The notes: a model not told the origin generated them from the sequence alone. A DNA stretch of 64,000 bases from Tenacibaculum sp. (GCA_022448525.1 JAKVCX010000006.1:62001-126000), one strand, 5' to 3'; counted from the stretch's first letter, positions 27,208 to 35,490 are shown. A program made the numbers and translations.

Positions 27208-27534
27208 TTATCTGAATAGATAACGCATCACCAAAATAAAAATCCCTACGATACTCGCTAAAGAAGAAGTTATTAAAGCTATTAAAACTGTGTTATCTAA
27301 TTTAAAACCTAGTGTTTCAGAAAAGCCAGCTGCAACTGTTATCATTAAAACGATAGCCGTAAAACTACTTAAGAATATAAAAGTTCTGTAAGCGTATTTT
27401 TTACGTTCTTCTCTATCTTGAATTCTATCTGAAATTTCCTGTTGCGTAAGATTGATATTTAAATCAATTTCGCTAGCATCTACTTCAGAATTTCCTGCTT
27501 TTTGAAGCAAGTCGTCTAAGTCTGAATTAAGCAC
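27208..27534 (-). CDS. Small two-TM protein, putative Panacea-linked toxin
   Basis: 108 residues from a GTG start at 27534. It has a soluble acidic N-terminal part (1-48) and a basic turn REERKKYAYR. Two hydrophobic helices at about 51-70 and 82-105 end in MRYLFR. It overlaps the end of the Panacea gene by eight bases, so translation is coupled. Published Panacea (PanA) systems pair with diverse toxins (PanT), including short transmembrane ones. By position and shape this is a toxin candidate; no homologue is recognised. It could equally be an ordinary small membrane protein. Confidence 0.6.
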   Translation of the reverse strand: MLNSDLDDLLQKAGNSEVDASEIDLNINLTQQEISDRIQDREERKKYAYRTFIFLSSFTAIVLMITVAAGFSETLGFKLDNTVLIALITSSLASIVGIFILVMRYLFR

Positions 27535-28024
27535 TTTTTAAGTATTGTTTTAAGCTAGTTATAAACTTATCGTAGTATTTTTTGATAAGTCTATTGTCGA
27601 TTGTGTTGTTTTTTCCGTGAGCGTATGAAAAACTCCAAGGAGTTCCTGGTCTATGAGTAGAAACTACTAAGTCTTCTGCAGAACTGTCTTTGTACAAATT
27701 CCAAGTCAACTGTACAATTTTCTTATCGTCATCAGAAGTTAATTCTGGTTCAGATGAATGTACCCAATTACTATCAAGAGTAACTGATTTCGATGTAATT
27801 GGTTCTGACTTAAAATGTTTGAATTCGTGATAAATACTAGGAACTACAGGTCCGTATTTCCAAGCTTCAATTTTATCATCCTCAAATATAGGACGTTCTA
27901 ATAAAGACAACGACAATCCTTGAGCAATGTACATTAACTTTACTAACTTCATGTTAGTAACATCAACACCTTGTTCTTTAGATAATTTTAAAAATTCGTT
28001 AGCTACTGAGCTTGCCGTCCCCAT
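27527..28024 (-). CDS. Panacea-domain (SocA/DUF4065-like) protein, putative antitoxin
   Basis: 165 residues from ATG 28024 (MGTASSVANEFLKLS). An earlier in-frame TTG at 28060 lies upstream of the -7 element at 28046-28053 and is rejected. Panacea signature visible: LVKLMYIAQGLSLSL followed by IEAWKYGPVVPSIYHEF. The family includes the proteolytic adaptor SocA and PanA antitoxins that neutralise unrelated toxins. Here it precedes a small membrane protein in a coupled pair. Antitoxin function is inferred from domain plus context. Confidence 0.82.
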   Translation of the reverse strand: MGTASSVANEFLKLSKEQGVDVTNMKLVKLMYIAQGLSLSLLERPIFEDDKIEAWKYGPVVPSIYHEFKHFKSEPITSKSVTLDSNWVHSSEPELTSDDDKKIVQLTWNLYKDSSAEDLVVSTHRPGTPWSFSYAHGKNNTIDNRLIKKYYDKFITSLKQYLKSA

Positions 28025-28045
28025 AGGTTTATCAATCTTGTTGTA

Positions 28046-28053
28046 CAAAAATA
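28046..28053 (-). promoter_or_regulatory. Promoter -7 element for the Panacea pair
   Basis: Minus-strand TATTTTTG, 21 bases from the ATG at 28024. An A/T inverted repeat (TTTTTA-ACAC-TAAAAA, 28099-28114) lies farther upstream and could be an operator, but is low complexity. Confidence 0.45.
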
Positions 28054-28198
28054 AAGACAATTTTTTTAAATTTCGATTTCACTCTAACAAATCTACTATT
28101 TTTAACACTAAAAATCAAATAGTTAAAACGCAGATTATTAAAAGAATAACAATTTTTTTATAATTCGAAAAGATAAGAGCAGAAAGAAAAAGATTAAA

Positions 28199-28206
28199 TA
28201 ACTTTG
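28199..28206 (+). promoter_or_regulatory. Promoter -7 element for dgt
   Basis: TAACTTTG fits TAnnTTTG, 37 bases before ATG 28244. Transcription should begin near 28213, which excludes the in-frame TTG at 28214. Confidence 0.5.
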
Positions 28207-28243
28207 CTCACGATTGATTTTTTTATCTTACAAGAATTACAAA

Positions 28244-29581
28244 ATGAACTGGGAACAATTACTTTCTTTAAAAAGATTTGGAGACACACAAAAAAGAACA
28301 AGAGCAAGTCAAGATGAAACTCGATTAGGATTTGAAGTAGATTTTGACAGAATTATATTTTCATCTGCTTTTAGAAGTCTTCAAGATAAAACCCAAGTAA
28401 TTCCATTATCAAAAACAGATTTTGTTCATACCAGATTAACCCACAGTTTAGAGGTTTCTGTAGTTGGAAGAACTTTAGGAAGAAGAGCAGGGAAGGTAAT
28501 TTTAGATCGTCATCCAGAATTAAAGAATTTAGGATATACTTTTAATGATTTTGGAGCAATTGTAGCAGCTGCTTGTTTAATGCACGATATTGGAAACCCT
28601 CCTTTTGGTCATTCTGGAGAAAAAGCAATTGGAGAGTATTTTAAAACAGGAAAAGGATTAAAGTATAAAGAAGAGCTATCAGAAAAAGAATATCAGGATT
28701 TAGTCGATTTTGAAGGAAACGCAAACGGATTAAAGATAGTTACGCAAAGTAAAGAAGGAACTCCAGGAGGATTGCGTTTATCGTATGCAACATTAGGTGC
28801 TTTTATTAAATATCCTAAAGAGAGTTTACCTAAGAAGCCTACTTCTCATATTTCAGATAAGAAATACGGATTTTTTCAATCTGAAAAAGACACTTTTATT
28901 GATGTTGTAGAGGAATTAGGAATGATGAAAAAAGCTTCTGAAGGAATTGCTTATTATCGTCATCCATTAGCTTATTTAGTGGAAGCAGCAGATGATATCT
29001 GTTATACAATTATTGACTTTGAAGACGGAATAAACCTTGGTTTAATCGACGAAGAATATGCTTTAGAGTATATGATTAAACTTGTGAAGGATACCATTGA
29101 TATTAAAAAGTATCATTCATTAAAACATAAAAAAGATAGAGTAAGTTATTTAAGAGCTCTAGCTATTGGAGTCTTAATTAATGAAGCTGTAGATATGTTT
29201 TTAACTAATGAGGAAGAGATTTTAAAGGGAACTTTCAGTAATTCATTGCTAGATAAATGTAAGTATGAGGCTCAAATGAACGATATCATTAAAATAAGTA
29301 TCGAAAAGATTTATAGAAGTAATGATGTTATCGAAAAGGAAGTAGCGGGATATAAGATTATTGCTGATTTGTTAGATGTGTTTGTTACTGCATTAAATAA
29401 CAAATACACAGGAGAACAGTCTAACTTTGACCGTTTAGTTTTAAACTTACTTCCAGAAGAGTACAGAACTTTAAAAGATGATCTTTACGAACGAATTTTG
29501 CAGACATGTAGTTATGTAGCAAGTTTATCTGATGGATATGCTATTAGATTACATAAAAAAATATCAGGAAATGTTATTTAG
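28244..29581 (+). CDS. dgt: dNTP triphosphohydrolase (dGTPase family)
   Basis: 445-residue HD-domain enzyme that splits dNTPs (classically dGTP) into deoxynucleoside and triphosphate. N terminus MNWEQLLSLKRFGDTQKR resembles the family start. HD motif residues: RLTHSLEVS and the HDIGNPPFGHSGE metal-binding block; later YRHPLAYLVEAADDICY. ATG 28244 chosen from the promoter at 28199 and homologous start. It acts in the cytosol opposite to NrdAB, so both making and breaking of dNTPs are encoded here. Eight-base convergent overlap with the DUF3109 gene. Confidence 0.93.
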   Translation: MNWEQLLSLKRFGDTQKRTRASQDETRLGFEVDFDRIIFSSAFRSLQDKTQVIPLSKTDFVHTRLTHSLEVSVVGRTLGRRAGKVILDRHPELKNLGYTFNDFGAIVAAACLMHDIGNPPFGHSGEKAIGEYFKTGKGLKYKEELSEKEYQDLVDFEGNANGLKIVTQSKEGTPGGLRLSYATLGAFIKYPKESLPKKPTSHISDKKYGFFQSEKDTFIDVVEELGMMKKASEGIAYYRHPLAYLVEAADDICYTIIDFEDGINLGLIDEEYALEYMIKLVKDTIDIKKYHSLKHKKDRVSYLRALAIGVLINEAVDMFLTNEEEILKGTFSNSLLDKCKYEAQMNDIIKISIEKIYRSNDVIEKEVAGYKIIADLLDVFVTALNNKYTGEQSNFDRLVLNLLPEEYRTLKDDLYERILQTCSYVASLSDGYAIRLHKKISGNVI

Positions 29582-30143
29582 TCCTTTCTGAGGCTAATTT
29601 TTCAAGTTCCATATACCAGTTTTTACCAAACTTTCTGATAAGTGCTTCTTTTACAAATTTGTAAACAGGAACTTGTAGTTCTGCACCTAAAGTACAAGCA
29701 TCATCGCAAATGTCCCATTTGTGATAATTTACAGCTGAGAACTCAGAATAATCTTTAACTCTAACCGGGTATAAATGACAAGAAACAGGTTTTTTCCAGT
29801 CTACTATACCTTTATTGTAAGCTTCTTCAATAGCACAAAGAGCTGTTCCTTTATCATCGAAAATTACGTAGGCACATTCTGCGTGATTTACTAAAGGCGT
29901 TTCTAATTCCCCAAAATCACTTGTAACCCACGTACCATTTTGTTCTATAGATTCTATTCCTTCTTTACGTAAAAATGGTTTTACTTTCGGATATATTTCC
30001 TCCAAAATTTTCGTCTCCTCTTTATCTAAAGGAGCTCCTGCTTCCCCTTCTACACAACAGATTCCTTTGCATGCAGACAAATTACATACAAAGTCTTTTT
30101 CTATAATATCTTCCGAAACTATGGTCTTACCTAATTGAAACAT
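29574..30143 (-). CDS. DUF3109 family cysteine-rich protein
   Basis: 189 residues with a cysteine cluster: FVCNLSACKGICCVEG near residue 20, then ECAYV, LCAIEEAY, PVSCHLYPVR and DICDDACTLG. The pattern resembles YkgJ/CxxCxxCC-type metal-binding proteins and fits DUF3109 as I remember it. A zinc or Fe-S site is likely; enzymatic role unknown. No signal peptide, so cytosolic. A -7 element ends only four bases before the ATG, suggesting a near-leaderless mRNA. Confidence 0.85.
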   Translation of the reverse strand: MFQLGKTIVSEDIIEKDFVCNLSACKGICCVEGEAGAPLDKEETKILEEIYPKVKPFLRKEGIESIEQNGTWVTSDFGELETPLVNHAECAYVIFDDKGTALCAIEEAYNKGIVDWKKPVSCHLYPVRVKDYSEFSAVNYHKWDICDDACTLGAELQVPVYKFVKEALIRKFGKNWYMELEKLASERTK

Positions 30144-30147
30144 GATG

Positions 30148-30155
30148 CAAAAATA
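30148..30155 (-). promoter_or_regulatory. Promoter -7 element, near-leaderless DUF3109 gene
   Basis: Minus-strand TATTTTTG followed by four bases and the ATG at 30143. Confidence 0.4.
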
Positions 30156-30190
30156 AAGTTATTTTTATTACATTTAATTGTAATTAAACA

Positions 30191-30198
30191 TACTTTTG
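30191..30198 (+). promoter_or_regulatory. Promoter -7 element for marC
   Basis: TACTTTTG fits TAnnTTTG, 29 bases before the marC ATG; no -33 TTG at normal spacing. Confidence 0.45.
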
Positions 30199-30227
30199 AC
30201 ATTTATTAATCCAAAAACTAATAAGAG

Positions 30228-30809
30228 ATGAATCTTAGTCTTAATGAAATATTTACAGCTTTTATGGTATTATTTGCTGTAATTGATATTGTAGGAAATA
30301 TTCCAATTATTATCGATTTAAGAAATAAAGTTGGCCATATTCAGTCTGAAAAAGCTTCAGTAATCGCTGGTTTTATTATGATTTTATTTCTCTTTGTTGG
30401 TCAGCGATTATTAAATTTAATTGGAATTGATGTAAATTCATTTGCTGTTGCTGGTTCTTTCATTTTATTCTTTATTGCTTTAGAAATGATTCTTGGAATT
30501 ACTCTCTATAAAGAAGATGAAGATCAGGCACTAAACGCTACTGTTTTTCCATTAGCGTTTCCATTAATTGCTGGTCCAGGTAGTTTAACAACTTTACTTT
30601 CATTACGTGCAGAATTTGATTTAATGAATATTATTATTGCTGTATTATTAAACGTTTTGGTGATATATGTTGTTTTAAAAACATCTTCTCGTATTGAAAA
30701 GTTAATCGGTAAAAACGGTATTGCGATTATCCGAAAAATATTCGGAGTAATTCTTTTAGCAATTGCAGTGAAACTTTTTGCAGCAAACATTAAAATGTTA
30801 CTTGCTTAA
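30228..30809 (+). CDS. MarC family integral membrane protein
   Basis: 193-residue UPF0056/MarC inner-membrane protein with about six hydrophobic segments. Family-like features: an early AVIDIVGNIPII loop (about 17-28) and a central PLAFPLIAGPGSLTTLL motif. The family was once linked to antibiotic resistance but has no settled function. It is coupled to the following half-size oxidoreductase by a one-base overlap (TAATG). Promoter at 30191. Confidence 0.9.
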   Translation: MNLSLNEIFTAFMVLFAVIDIVGNIPIIIDLRNKVGHIQSEKASVIAGFIMILFLFVGQRLLNLIGIDVNSFAVAGSFILFFIALEMILGITLYKEDEDQALNATVFPLAFPLIAGPGSLTTLLSLRAEFDLMNIIIAVLLNVLVIYVVLKTSSRIEKLIGKNGIAIIRKIFGVILLAIAVKLFAANIKMLLA

Positions 30810-31420
30810 TGAGTTTTGATACATTAATTGTTGGTGGTGGAGTAGCAGGAATGCAATGTGCTTTAGTCTTAGGTTCAGCAAAAGATAAGGCTTATGCCCA
30901 AGGAAAAAAGGTTGGAATTATAATGCATCAAAGAGCTTCTCATTTACAAGATGCCTTGTTTAATAATGTTTTAGGATTGCCAGCTGGAACTCTGGGAAAG
31001 GATATTTTATCTGAAGGAAAGAAACAACTACAAGAGGTTTATTCGCATGTTGAGCAAATAGAAAATGAAAAAGTTATGGCTGTCATAGATGATGATTTTG
31101 GTTATAAAGTAGTAACAAATAAGAATGAATATATAACCAAGAATGTTGTTATTGCTTTAAATTACGCTAAACCTTTTAATATAGCTGGTTTAGAGCAATA
31201 TATTGAAAGACATTCAAGAGCAAATGCAATGAAGGATAGGATACAACTTCGCAATTTTAATCATTTAATTAAAGAAGGATTGTATTGTTGCGGAACTATC
31301 GCAGGTTGGAGAAGCCAGTTTGCAATTGCTGCAGGAAGTGGTGCCAGTGTTGCAACTGATATCCTAACAGTTTGGAATGATCATATACCTACAAAGGTTC
31401 ACGATAAAAACAAAAGCTGA
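30809..31420 (+). CDS. Half-size thioredoxin-reductase-like flavoprotein
   Basis: 203 residues. FAD-type Rossmann motif at the very N terminus (VGGGVAGMQCALVLGSA), a segment VVIALNYAKPFNIAGLEQY as in the TrxB FAD domain, and a C-terminal GLYCCGTIAGWRSQFAIAAGSGASVA FAD-contact block. The NADPH-binding domain and the redox CxxC normally inserted between them (TrxB about 310 residues) are missing. The length is self-consistent, with no frameshift sign. Role unknown. Its stop lies inside the terminator stem. Coupled to marC. Confidence 0.8.
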   Translation: MSFDTLIVGGGVAGMQCALVLGSAKDKAYAQGKKVGIIMHQRASHLQDALFNNVLGLPAGTLGKDILSEGKKQLQEVYSHVEQIENEKVMAVIDDDFGYKVVTNKNEYITKNVVIALNYAKPFNIAGLEQYIERHSRANAMKDRIQLRNFNHLIKEGLYCCGTIAGWRSQFAIAAGSGASVATDILTVWNDHIPTKVHDKNKS

Positions 31421-31444
31421 GTTGTTTAAACTCAGCTTTTTTAA
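31412..31444 (+). terminator. Intrinsic terminator overlapping the oxidoreductase stop
   Basis: 12-bp perfect stem (AAAAGCTGAGTT and its complement, 31412-31440) with five-base loop and T-run; contains the TGA at 31418. Confidence 0.9.
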
Positions 31445-31603
31445 TTTTGGTTAGACAAAACCACTTCATTCCCCCGAAAAAAAAGGTTTACTAAACCATG
31501 CTAAATGTACTATCGTTTGCACGGTGTTAAGTAAGAAATACCTCAAGCGTTATAATTCCAGAATGAATGTAAGTTTTTAAGTAATAAACGAAGCCAAAAA
31601 AAA

Positions 31604-31624
31604 GCCATCATTTAAAATGATGGC
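31604..31624 (-). terminator. Intrinsic terminator after small secreted protein
   Basis: 10-bp palindrome GCCATCATTT / AAATGATGGC; on the minus strand followed by eight T. Confidence 0.85.
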
Positions 31625-31658
31625 CCGCAATATAAATTTGTTAAGTAGAAACTACTAA

Positions 31659-31988
31659 TTAAGCTTTAACTAATTTTAAAGGCATTTTATAGATTTTACC
31701 TTTTACGATAAATTTGTTAGTGATTAATCTATAGTTTAATTTGTTCTTTACGTAAGTTTCAACATCTGAATTTTTAGTATCAACAGTTAAAACGATTACT
31801 TCTCCTTTGTTGTTGATCATGAATTCAACATCTGCAGTTAAATCGTTTTCAACATTAAAGTTTGCGTTTCCTAATAATTTAATGATTTCAGTTCTGATCT
31901 CAGACTTAACTACGTCAGCTGGTCTTGAGTTGTTAGCAAAAATTGTAGTACTTACTGTGATCGCTAATAATAAAAATAACTTTTTCAT
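31659..31988 (-). CDS. Small secreted TonB-C-like protein
   Basis: 109 residues with a clear Sec signal (MKKLFLLLAITVSTTIFA, cleavage before NNS). The mature part VEFMINNKGEVIVLTVDT ... VETYVKNKLNYRLI resembles the beta-strand pattern of TonB C-terminal domains, but no TonB membrane anchor or proline region is present. It is probably a soluble periplasmic protein. Single gene with a -7 element TACTTTTG (minus, 32043-32050) and its own terminator, giving an approximately 50-base leader. Confidence 0.7.
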   Translation of the reverse strand: MKKLFLLLAITVSTTIFANNSRPADVVKSEIRTEIIKLLGNANFNVENDLTADVEFMINNKGEVIVLTVDTKNSDVETYVKNKLNYRLITNKFIVKGKIYKMPLKLVKA

Positions 31989-32329
31989 CTTAATGGTATT
32001 TTATTGTTTTGGGTTTGTTTTTTTTGTTTATTAATTACACTCCAAAAGTACTATCACCTACCATATAATTGACCATTAAAAATGTTAATAAAACGTCTCG
32101 TTTTAGGTGTTTTTTGTTAAAGTTCTCTAAAAATTTACAATTACGAAACATTGAATTATAATCATTAAAACTGTGTTTTTGTTGTGTATAATTAATCTAA
32201 AACAACAAAAAAGGCTATTTCATTGTTAAATGTGTAATTTGTTTTATGCGAAAAATTCAAAAAAAGCAGTTAATTTAAGGTTAGAATTGGCTAAAAAATG
32301 GACGTCAGATTTTGGATTTGATGAAGAAA
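31989..32329. other. Intergenic region, promoter of small secreted protein
   Basis: 341 bases without a gene. It holds the minus-strand -7 element TACTTTTG at 32043-32050 and a small hairpin AAAACG-TCT-CGTTTT at 32090-32104. No terminator with a T-run is seen behind the LytTR regulator gene. Otherwise A/T-rich and featureless to my reading. Confidence 0.5.
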
Positions 32330-33022
32330 TTATCGTTCATTTTTTGGATTGAACTTTTTTGTAAATTCAGACTTAAATGTGCGTCCGATTGGAATTTTTT
32401 GTGAGTCAATATTAACTTCATTTCCAGAAATGCGATCAATATGATTTAAGTTCACAATATAAGATTTATGAATCTGTACAAAATTATCTGTAAGTTTAGA
32501 GTTCCAATTTTTTAGTGAGTCTATGAAGACGTATTTTTTATTTGGAGTAACAAATGTCAAATAATTACGGTCCGATTCAATAAATAAAATATCTTCAAGT
32601 GTAACTTTATGTAAAGTCTTATCAATATTCAAAAAGATATAGTTGTGAGTTGCTTTGGTTTCGAGTCTATGCATCTTTTGTTCAACTTTTTGAATTGACT
32701 TTAAAAAGCGATCAAATGAAAATGGCTTTACCAAATAATCAACAATAGTATCTAGTTCAAAACTCTCAACGGCATAATTAGGATATGCAGTAGTTATTAT
32801 TACTTGTGGAGGATTTTTAACGGTTTTAATAAAATCAATACCTAGTATATCTGGAAGATTAATGTCTAGAAATAGGAAATCAACGGTGTTTTCTTTTAAA
32901 AACTCATTCGCTTGAACAGCTGTTTGAAAGGTTTTAACCAAATTCAAATCAGGAACTTTATTAATGAATATCTTTAATAGATTTTGTGCTGGTATTTCAT
33001 CTTCAAGTATGATACAATTCAT
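32330..33022 (-). CDS. LytTR family response regulator
   Basis: 230-residue regulator. The N-terminal receiver has D at LEDE, phospho-acceptor D in FLFLDINLPDILG (about residue 53) and K in YLVKPF. The C-terminal LytTR DNA-binding domain (about 128-228) has HKVTLEDILFIESDRNY, FVQIHKSYIVNLNHI and IPIGRTF. LytTR proteins bind spaced direct repeats. It overlaps the kinase gene by four bases. The target may be the divergent thioredoxin/DUF1573 pair, as inference. Confidence 0.94.
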   Translation of the reverse strand: MNCIILEDEIPAQNLLKIFINKVPDLNLVKTFQTAVQANEFLKENTVDFLFLDINLPDILGIDFIKTVKNPPQVIITTAYPNYAVESFELDTIVDYLVKPFSFDRFLKSIQKVEQKMHRLETKATHNYIFLNIDKTLHKVTLEDILFIESDRNYLTFVTPNKKYVFIDSLKNWNSKLTDNFVQIHKSYIVNLNHIDRISGNEVNIDSQKIPIGRTFKSEFTKKFNPKNER

Positions 33023-33996
33023 GAGTCCAGATTTAGATGTAAGGTAACTGTGAATGTTTCGTTTTCAAGAACCTTTAAATTATAGTTGTTATGATAAAGA
33101 AGATTTAGTCGTTTTTTCAAATTTGAAAGCCCAATAGATTCGAGCGAATCCTTTTCTTTAATAATGGTAGAAATATCATTTTGAATATAACATTCCAATG
33201 TGTTTTGAATTACCTTAATATTTATGATAATGTCGCTATTTGGTGGACTATGTTTAAATGCATTTTCAATAATGGTAATTAATAGTAGGGGGGCTATTTT
33301 ATGATGATAAGAATCTACAGAAACATTGTAAGTAACATTTTTAATTCCTTGTGTTCTTATCTTTTGAAAGTCGATATAATTATCTATGTACTGAAGTTCT
33401 TTGTCTAAAGGAATATAGTCTTCTGTACTTTCATAGAGTACATGTTTGAGGTTACCAGATAATTTTAAAATTAAATCTGGAGTTTGTTCTGGCTTTTCAA
33501 TAGAGTAAGAGTAAACAGTATTGAGGTTATTGAACAAAACATGTGGATTGATTTGTGATTTTAAAAATCGTAATTCTAATTCAGTTCTTTCTTGCAAAGC
33601 CTTTTCAATTTCTTTTTCACGTTCTAAATACTTAAAAAGAATCCACACAAACGAAAAGAAAATTAGTGGAACAATGGTTTGCCATAAATAATCACTTAAA
33701 CATTTCATGAAAGAACAACCACATTTTGTAAATACATTACAATATAATTGTGTTGCTAAGAATGATATCAGAATGAATAAAACTGCGTATAACACATATT
33801 GTTTCCTTTTTACAAAAAAGGGAAGAATTATGAAATTGTTGGTATAAACAATTATGACTAGAATGGATAAGTATTGAAGAAAAGGATTTTCAGACCAATA
33901 ATACTCCGAAAAAACAAAAAGAGATACAAAGGTGAATAGTATCCAAAATAAAAGATGCACTAATGCTTGTGATATGTGTTTTTTCAGTAACTCCAT
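33019..33996 (-). CDS. LytS/YehU-type membrane histidine kinase
   Basis: 325 residues. Four hydrophobic helices fill about residues 10-125, with a Cys-rich loop (CNVFTKCGCSFMKC) between the last two. The His_kinase (PF06580-type) domain has ELRFLKSQINPHVLFNNLNTV, with phospho-His in NPHVLFN, and a short ATPase domain with IENAFKHSPPN. No PAS or large periplasmic sensor. The four-cysteine loop could sense redox state or metal; that is speculative. First gene of the pair with the LytTR regulator. Confidence 0.92.
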   Translation of the reverse strand: MELLKKHISQALVHLLFWILFTFVSLFVFSEYYWSENPFLQYLSILVIIVYTNNFIILPFFVKRKQYVLYAVLFILISFLATQLYCNVFTKCGCSFMKCLSDYLWQTIVPLIFFSFVWILFKYLEREKEIEKALQERTELELRFLKSQINPHVLFNNLNTVYSYSIEKPEQTPDLILKLSGNLKHVLYESTEDYIPLDKELQYIDNYIDFQKIRTQGIKNVTYNVSVDSYHHKIAPLLLITIIENAFKHSPPNSDIIINIKVIQNTLECYIQNDISTIIKEKDSLESIGLSNLKKRLNLLYHNNYNLKVLENETFTVTLHLNLDS

Positions 33997-34045
33997 TTTC
34001 GATTATGAAAATACACAAATATTACTTTTCGACTCACAACGAAAG

Positions 34046-34082
34046 TACGAAATGCGCATACCACATTACGAACTACACATTA
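34046..34082. promoter_or_regulatory. Direct repeats in the LytS/thioredoxin divergent region
   Basis: TACGAAATG (34046-34054) and TACGAACTA (34067-34075) are separated by 12 bases, a spacing like LytTR sites. CACATTA also occurs twice (34062, 34076). Candidate operator only. Confidence 0.3.
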
Positions 34083-34192
34083 TACCCACAAGAGTGCTGT
34101 TAGTACTTCTTTATTAGTAACATGTCAAGATAGTTTTTGAACTCTTTTTTTTGATCTTACTTTCGAATTATCAACTAATTAATTAACAAATT

Positions 34193-35074
34193 ATGTTACG
34201 AGTAGTACTTCTAGCGTTTGTATTTGGTTTCACAACGATGTGTAAGGCACAAGTGAATACTGTTGTTCCCGATGCAAAAGGAAATATAATGTTATTGGGT
34301 AAAGTAAATAAAAAAGGATTCAATGATATCGACTTTCCTTGGTTTAAAAAGAATTATGATGAGTATTTGACGAATGATAAAATCATTGATCGATTAAAAG
34401 ATAAACTGAGAGATTATCAAATTAAAGTATTCTTCGGGTCATGGTGTGGAGATAGCAAACGAAACTTACCAATCTTTTATAAAGTATTGGATGAAGCTAA
34501 GTTTCCTAGTCGAAATTTAGAAGTAATAGCTGTTGACATTAAAAAAGAAGCATATAAACAATCACCGAATGGAGAAGAAAAAGGTTTGAATATTCATCGA
34601 GTGCCTACGTTCATTATTTATAAAAATGGTAAGGAAGTTAACCGTATTGTTGAGTATCCGAAAGAAACTTTTGAGCGTGATTTATTAAAAATTGTAAACG
34701 ATGAAAAGTATACTTCCAAATATAGTGCGGTAACATTACTAAACAACTTATTGAAAAATCCTGTGGATAGTGTTCAAAAGATGGAAAAACAGTTGTTAGC
34801 GTATTTGCCAGAAGTAACTACTGGTGCAAAAGAATTGAATACTTATGGTAATGTATTATTAAGAAAGAAGCAGTACGATAAAGCAGAGTATATTTTTAAA
34901 TTGAACATAAAATTGTATCCGAATCATTATGTAACCTATAGTAGTCTAGGGTCATTCTATCATGAGCAAAAAAGGTATACAGAGGCTTTAGAAGTATTAT
35001 ACAAATCATTGAGTCTTAATCCTAAAAATCAGAAGGTAAAAGATTTAATAAATGAAATAAATAAAAGTTTATAA
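34193..35074 (+). CDS. Exported thioredoxin-like protein with TPR tail
   Basis: 293 residues. Signal peptide MLRVVLLAFVFGFTTMCKAQ, then a thioredoxin-like domain whose active site reads SWCGDS (W84-S88). Only the first Cys is kept, with Ser in place of the second; a cis-Pro loop RVPTFIIY follows. Residues about 205-290 are two TPR-like helical pairs (YGNVLLRKKQYDKAE, LGSFYHEQKRYTEALE). It is not a standard dithiol reductase; a monothiol, isomerase or chaperone role is possible. It precedes the DUF1573 protein by 16 bases in a likely operon. Confidence 0.85.
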   Translation: MLRVVLLAFVFGFTTMCKAQVNTVVPDAKGNIMLLGKVNKKGFNDIDFPWFKKNYDEYLTNDKIIDRLKDKLRDYQIKVFFGSWCGDSKRNLPIFYKVLDEAKFPSRNLEVIAVDIKKEAYKQSPNGEEKGLNIHRVPTFIIYKNGKEVNRIVEYPKETFERDLLKIVNDEKYTSKYSAVTLLNNLLKNPVDSVQKMEKQLLAYLPEVTTGAKELNTYGNVLLRKKQYDKAEYIFKLNIKLYPNHYVTYSSLGSFYHEQKRYTEALEVLYKSLSLNPKNQKVKDLINEINKSL

Positions 35075-35090
35075 TTTAAAATTAGTTAAT

Positions 35091-35477
35091 ATGAAATTAC
35101 AAATTACAGTATTGGTGTTGTTTTTAGTCGGTATATTAAACTGTGAAGCACAAGAGTTTAAATTTGAAAAGGAAACCATTAATTATGGTAAAGTTGCACA
35201 AAGTTCTAATGGAGTAAGAGTTTTTGAATTTACTAATGTAGGGAATGCTCCATTAATTATTAAAGATATTAAATCATCATGTGGATGTGCCGTTCCTCAA
35301 AAACCAGAAAAGCCAATCATGCCAGGTGAAAAAGGACAAATTTCAGTATCGTATGATACTAAAAGAGTTGGTGCGTTTTCAAAGGCCTTTATGATTTTTT
35401 CAAATACAAAGACGGAAAGAAAAAGTATAAAAATTAAGGGATACGTAATCAAAGAGAATACGTTGGTTACAAATTAG
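35091..35477 (+). CDS. DUF1573 periplasmic protein
   Basis: 128 residues. Signal peptide ends at about CEAQ-EF, followed by one Ig-like DUF1573 domain: FEFTNVGNAPLIIKDIKSSCGCAVP with the typical SCGC motif (C64, C66), and GEKGQISVSYDT. Such domains are common and abundant in Bacteroidota envelopes; function unsettled. The CxC pair could exchange disulfides with the neighbouring thioredoxin-like protein. Operon ends in a strong terminator. Confidence 0.92.
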   Translation: MKLQITVLVLFLVGILNCEAQEFKFEKETINYGKVAQSSNGVRVFEFTNVGNAPLIIKDIKSSCGCAVPQKPEKPIMPGEKGQISVSYDTKRVGAFSKAFMIFSNTKTERKSIKIKGYVIKENTLVTN

Positions 35478-35490
35478 TTTTTGAAGGGTG

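Noticed and set aside
28099..28114. TTTTTA-ACAC-TAAAAA inverted repeat as a Panacea operator
   Set aside because: Low-complexity A/T sequence that arises easily by chance in this DNA; mentioned only as context.
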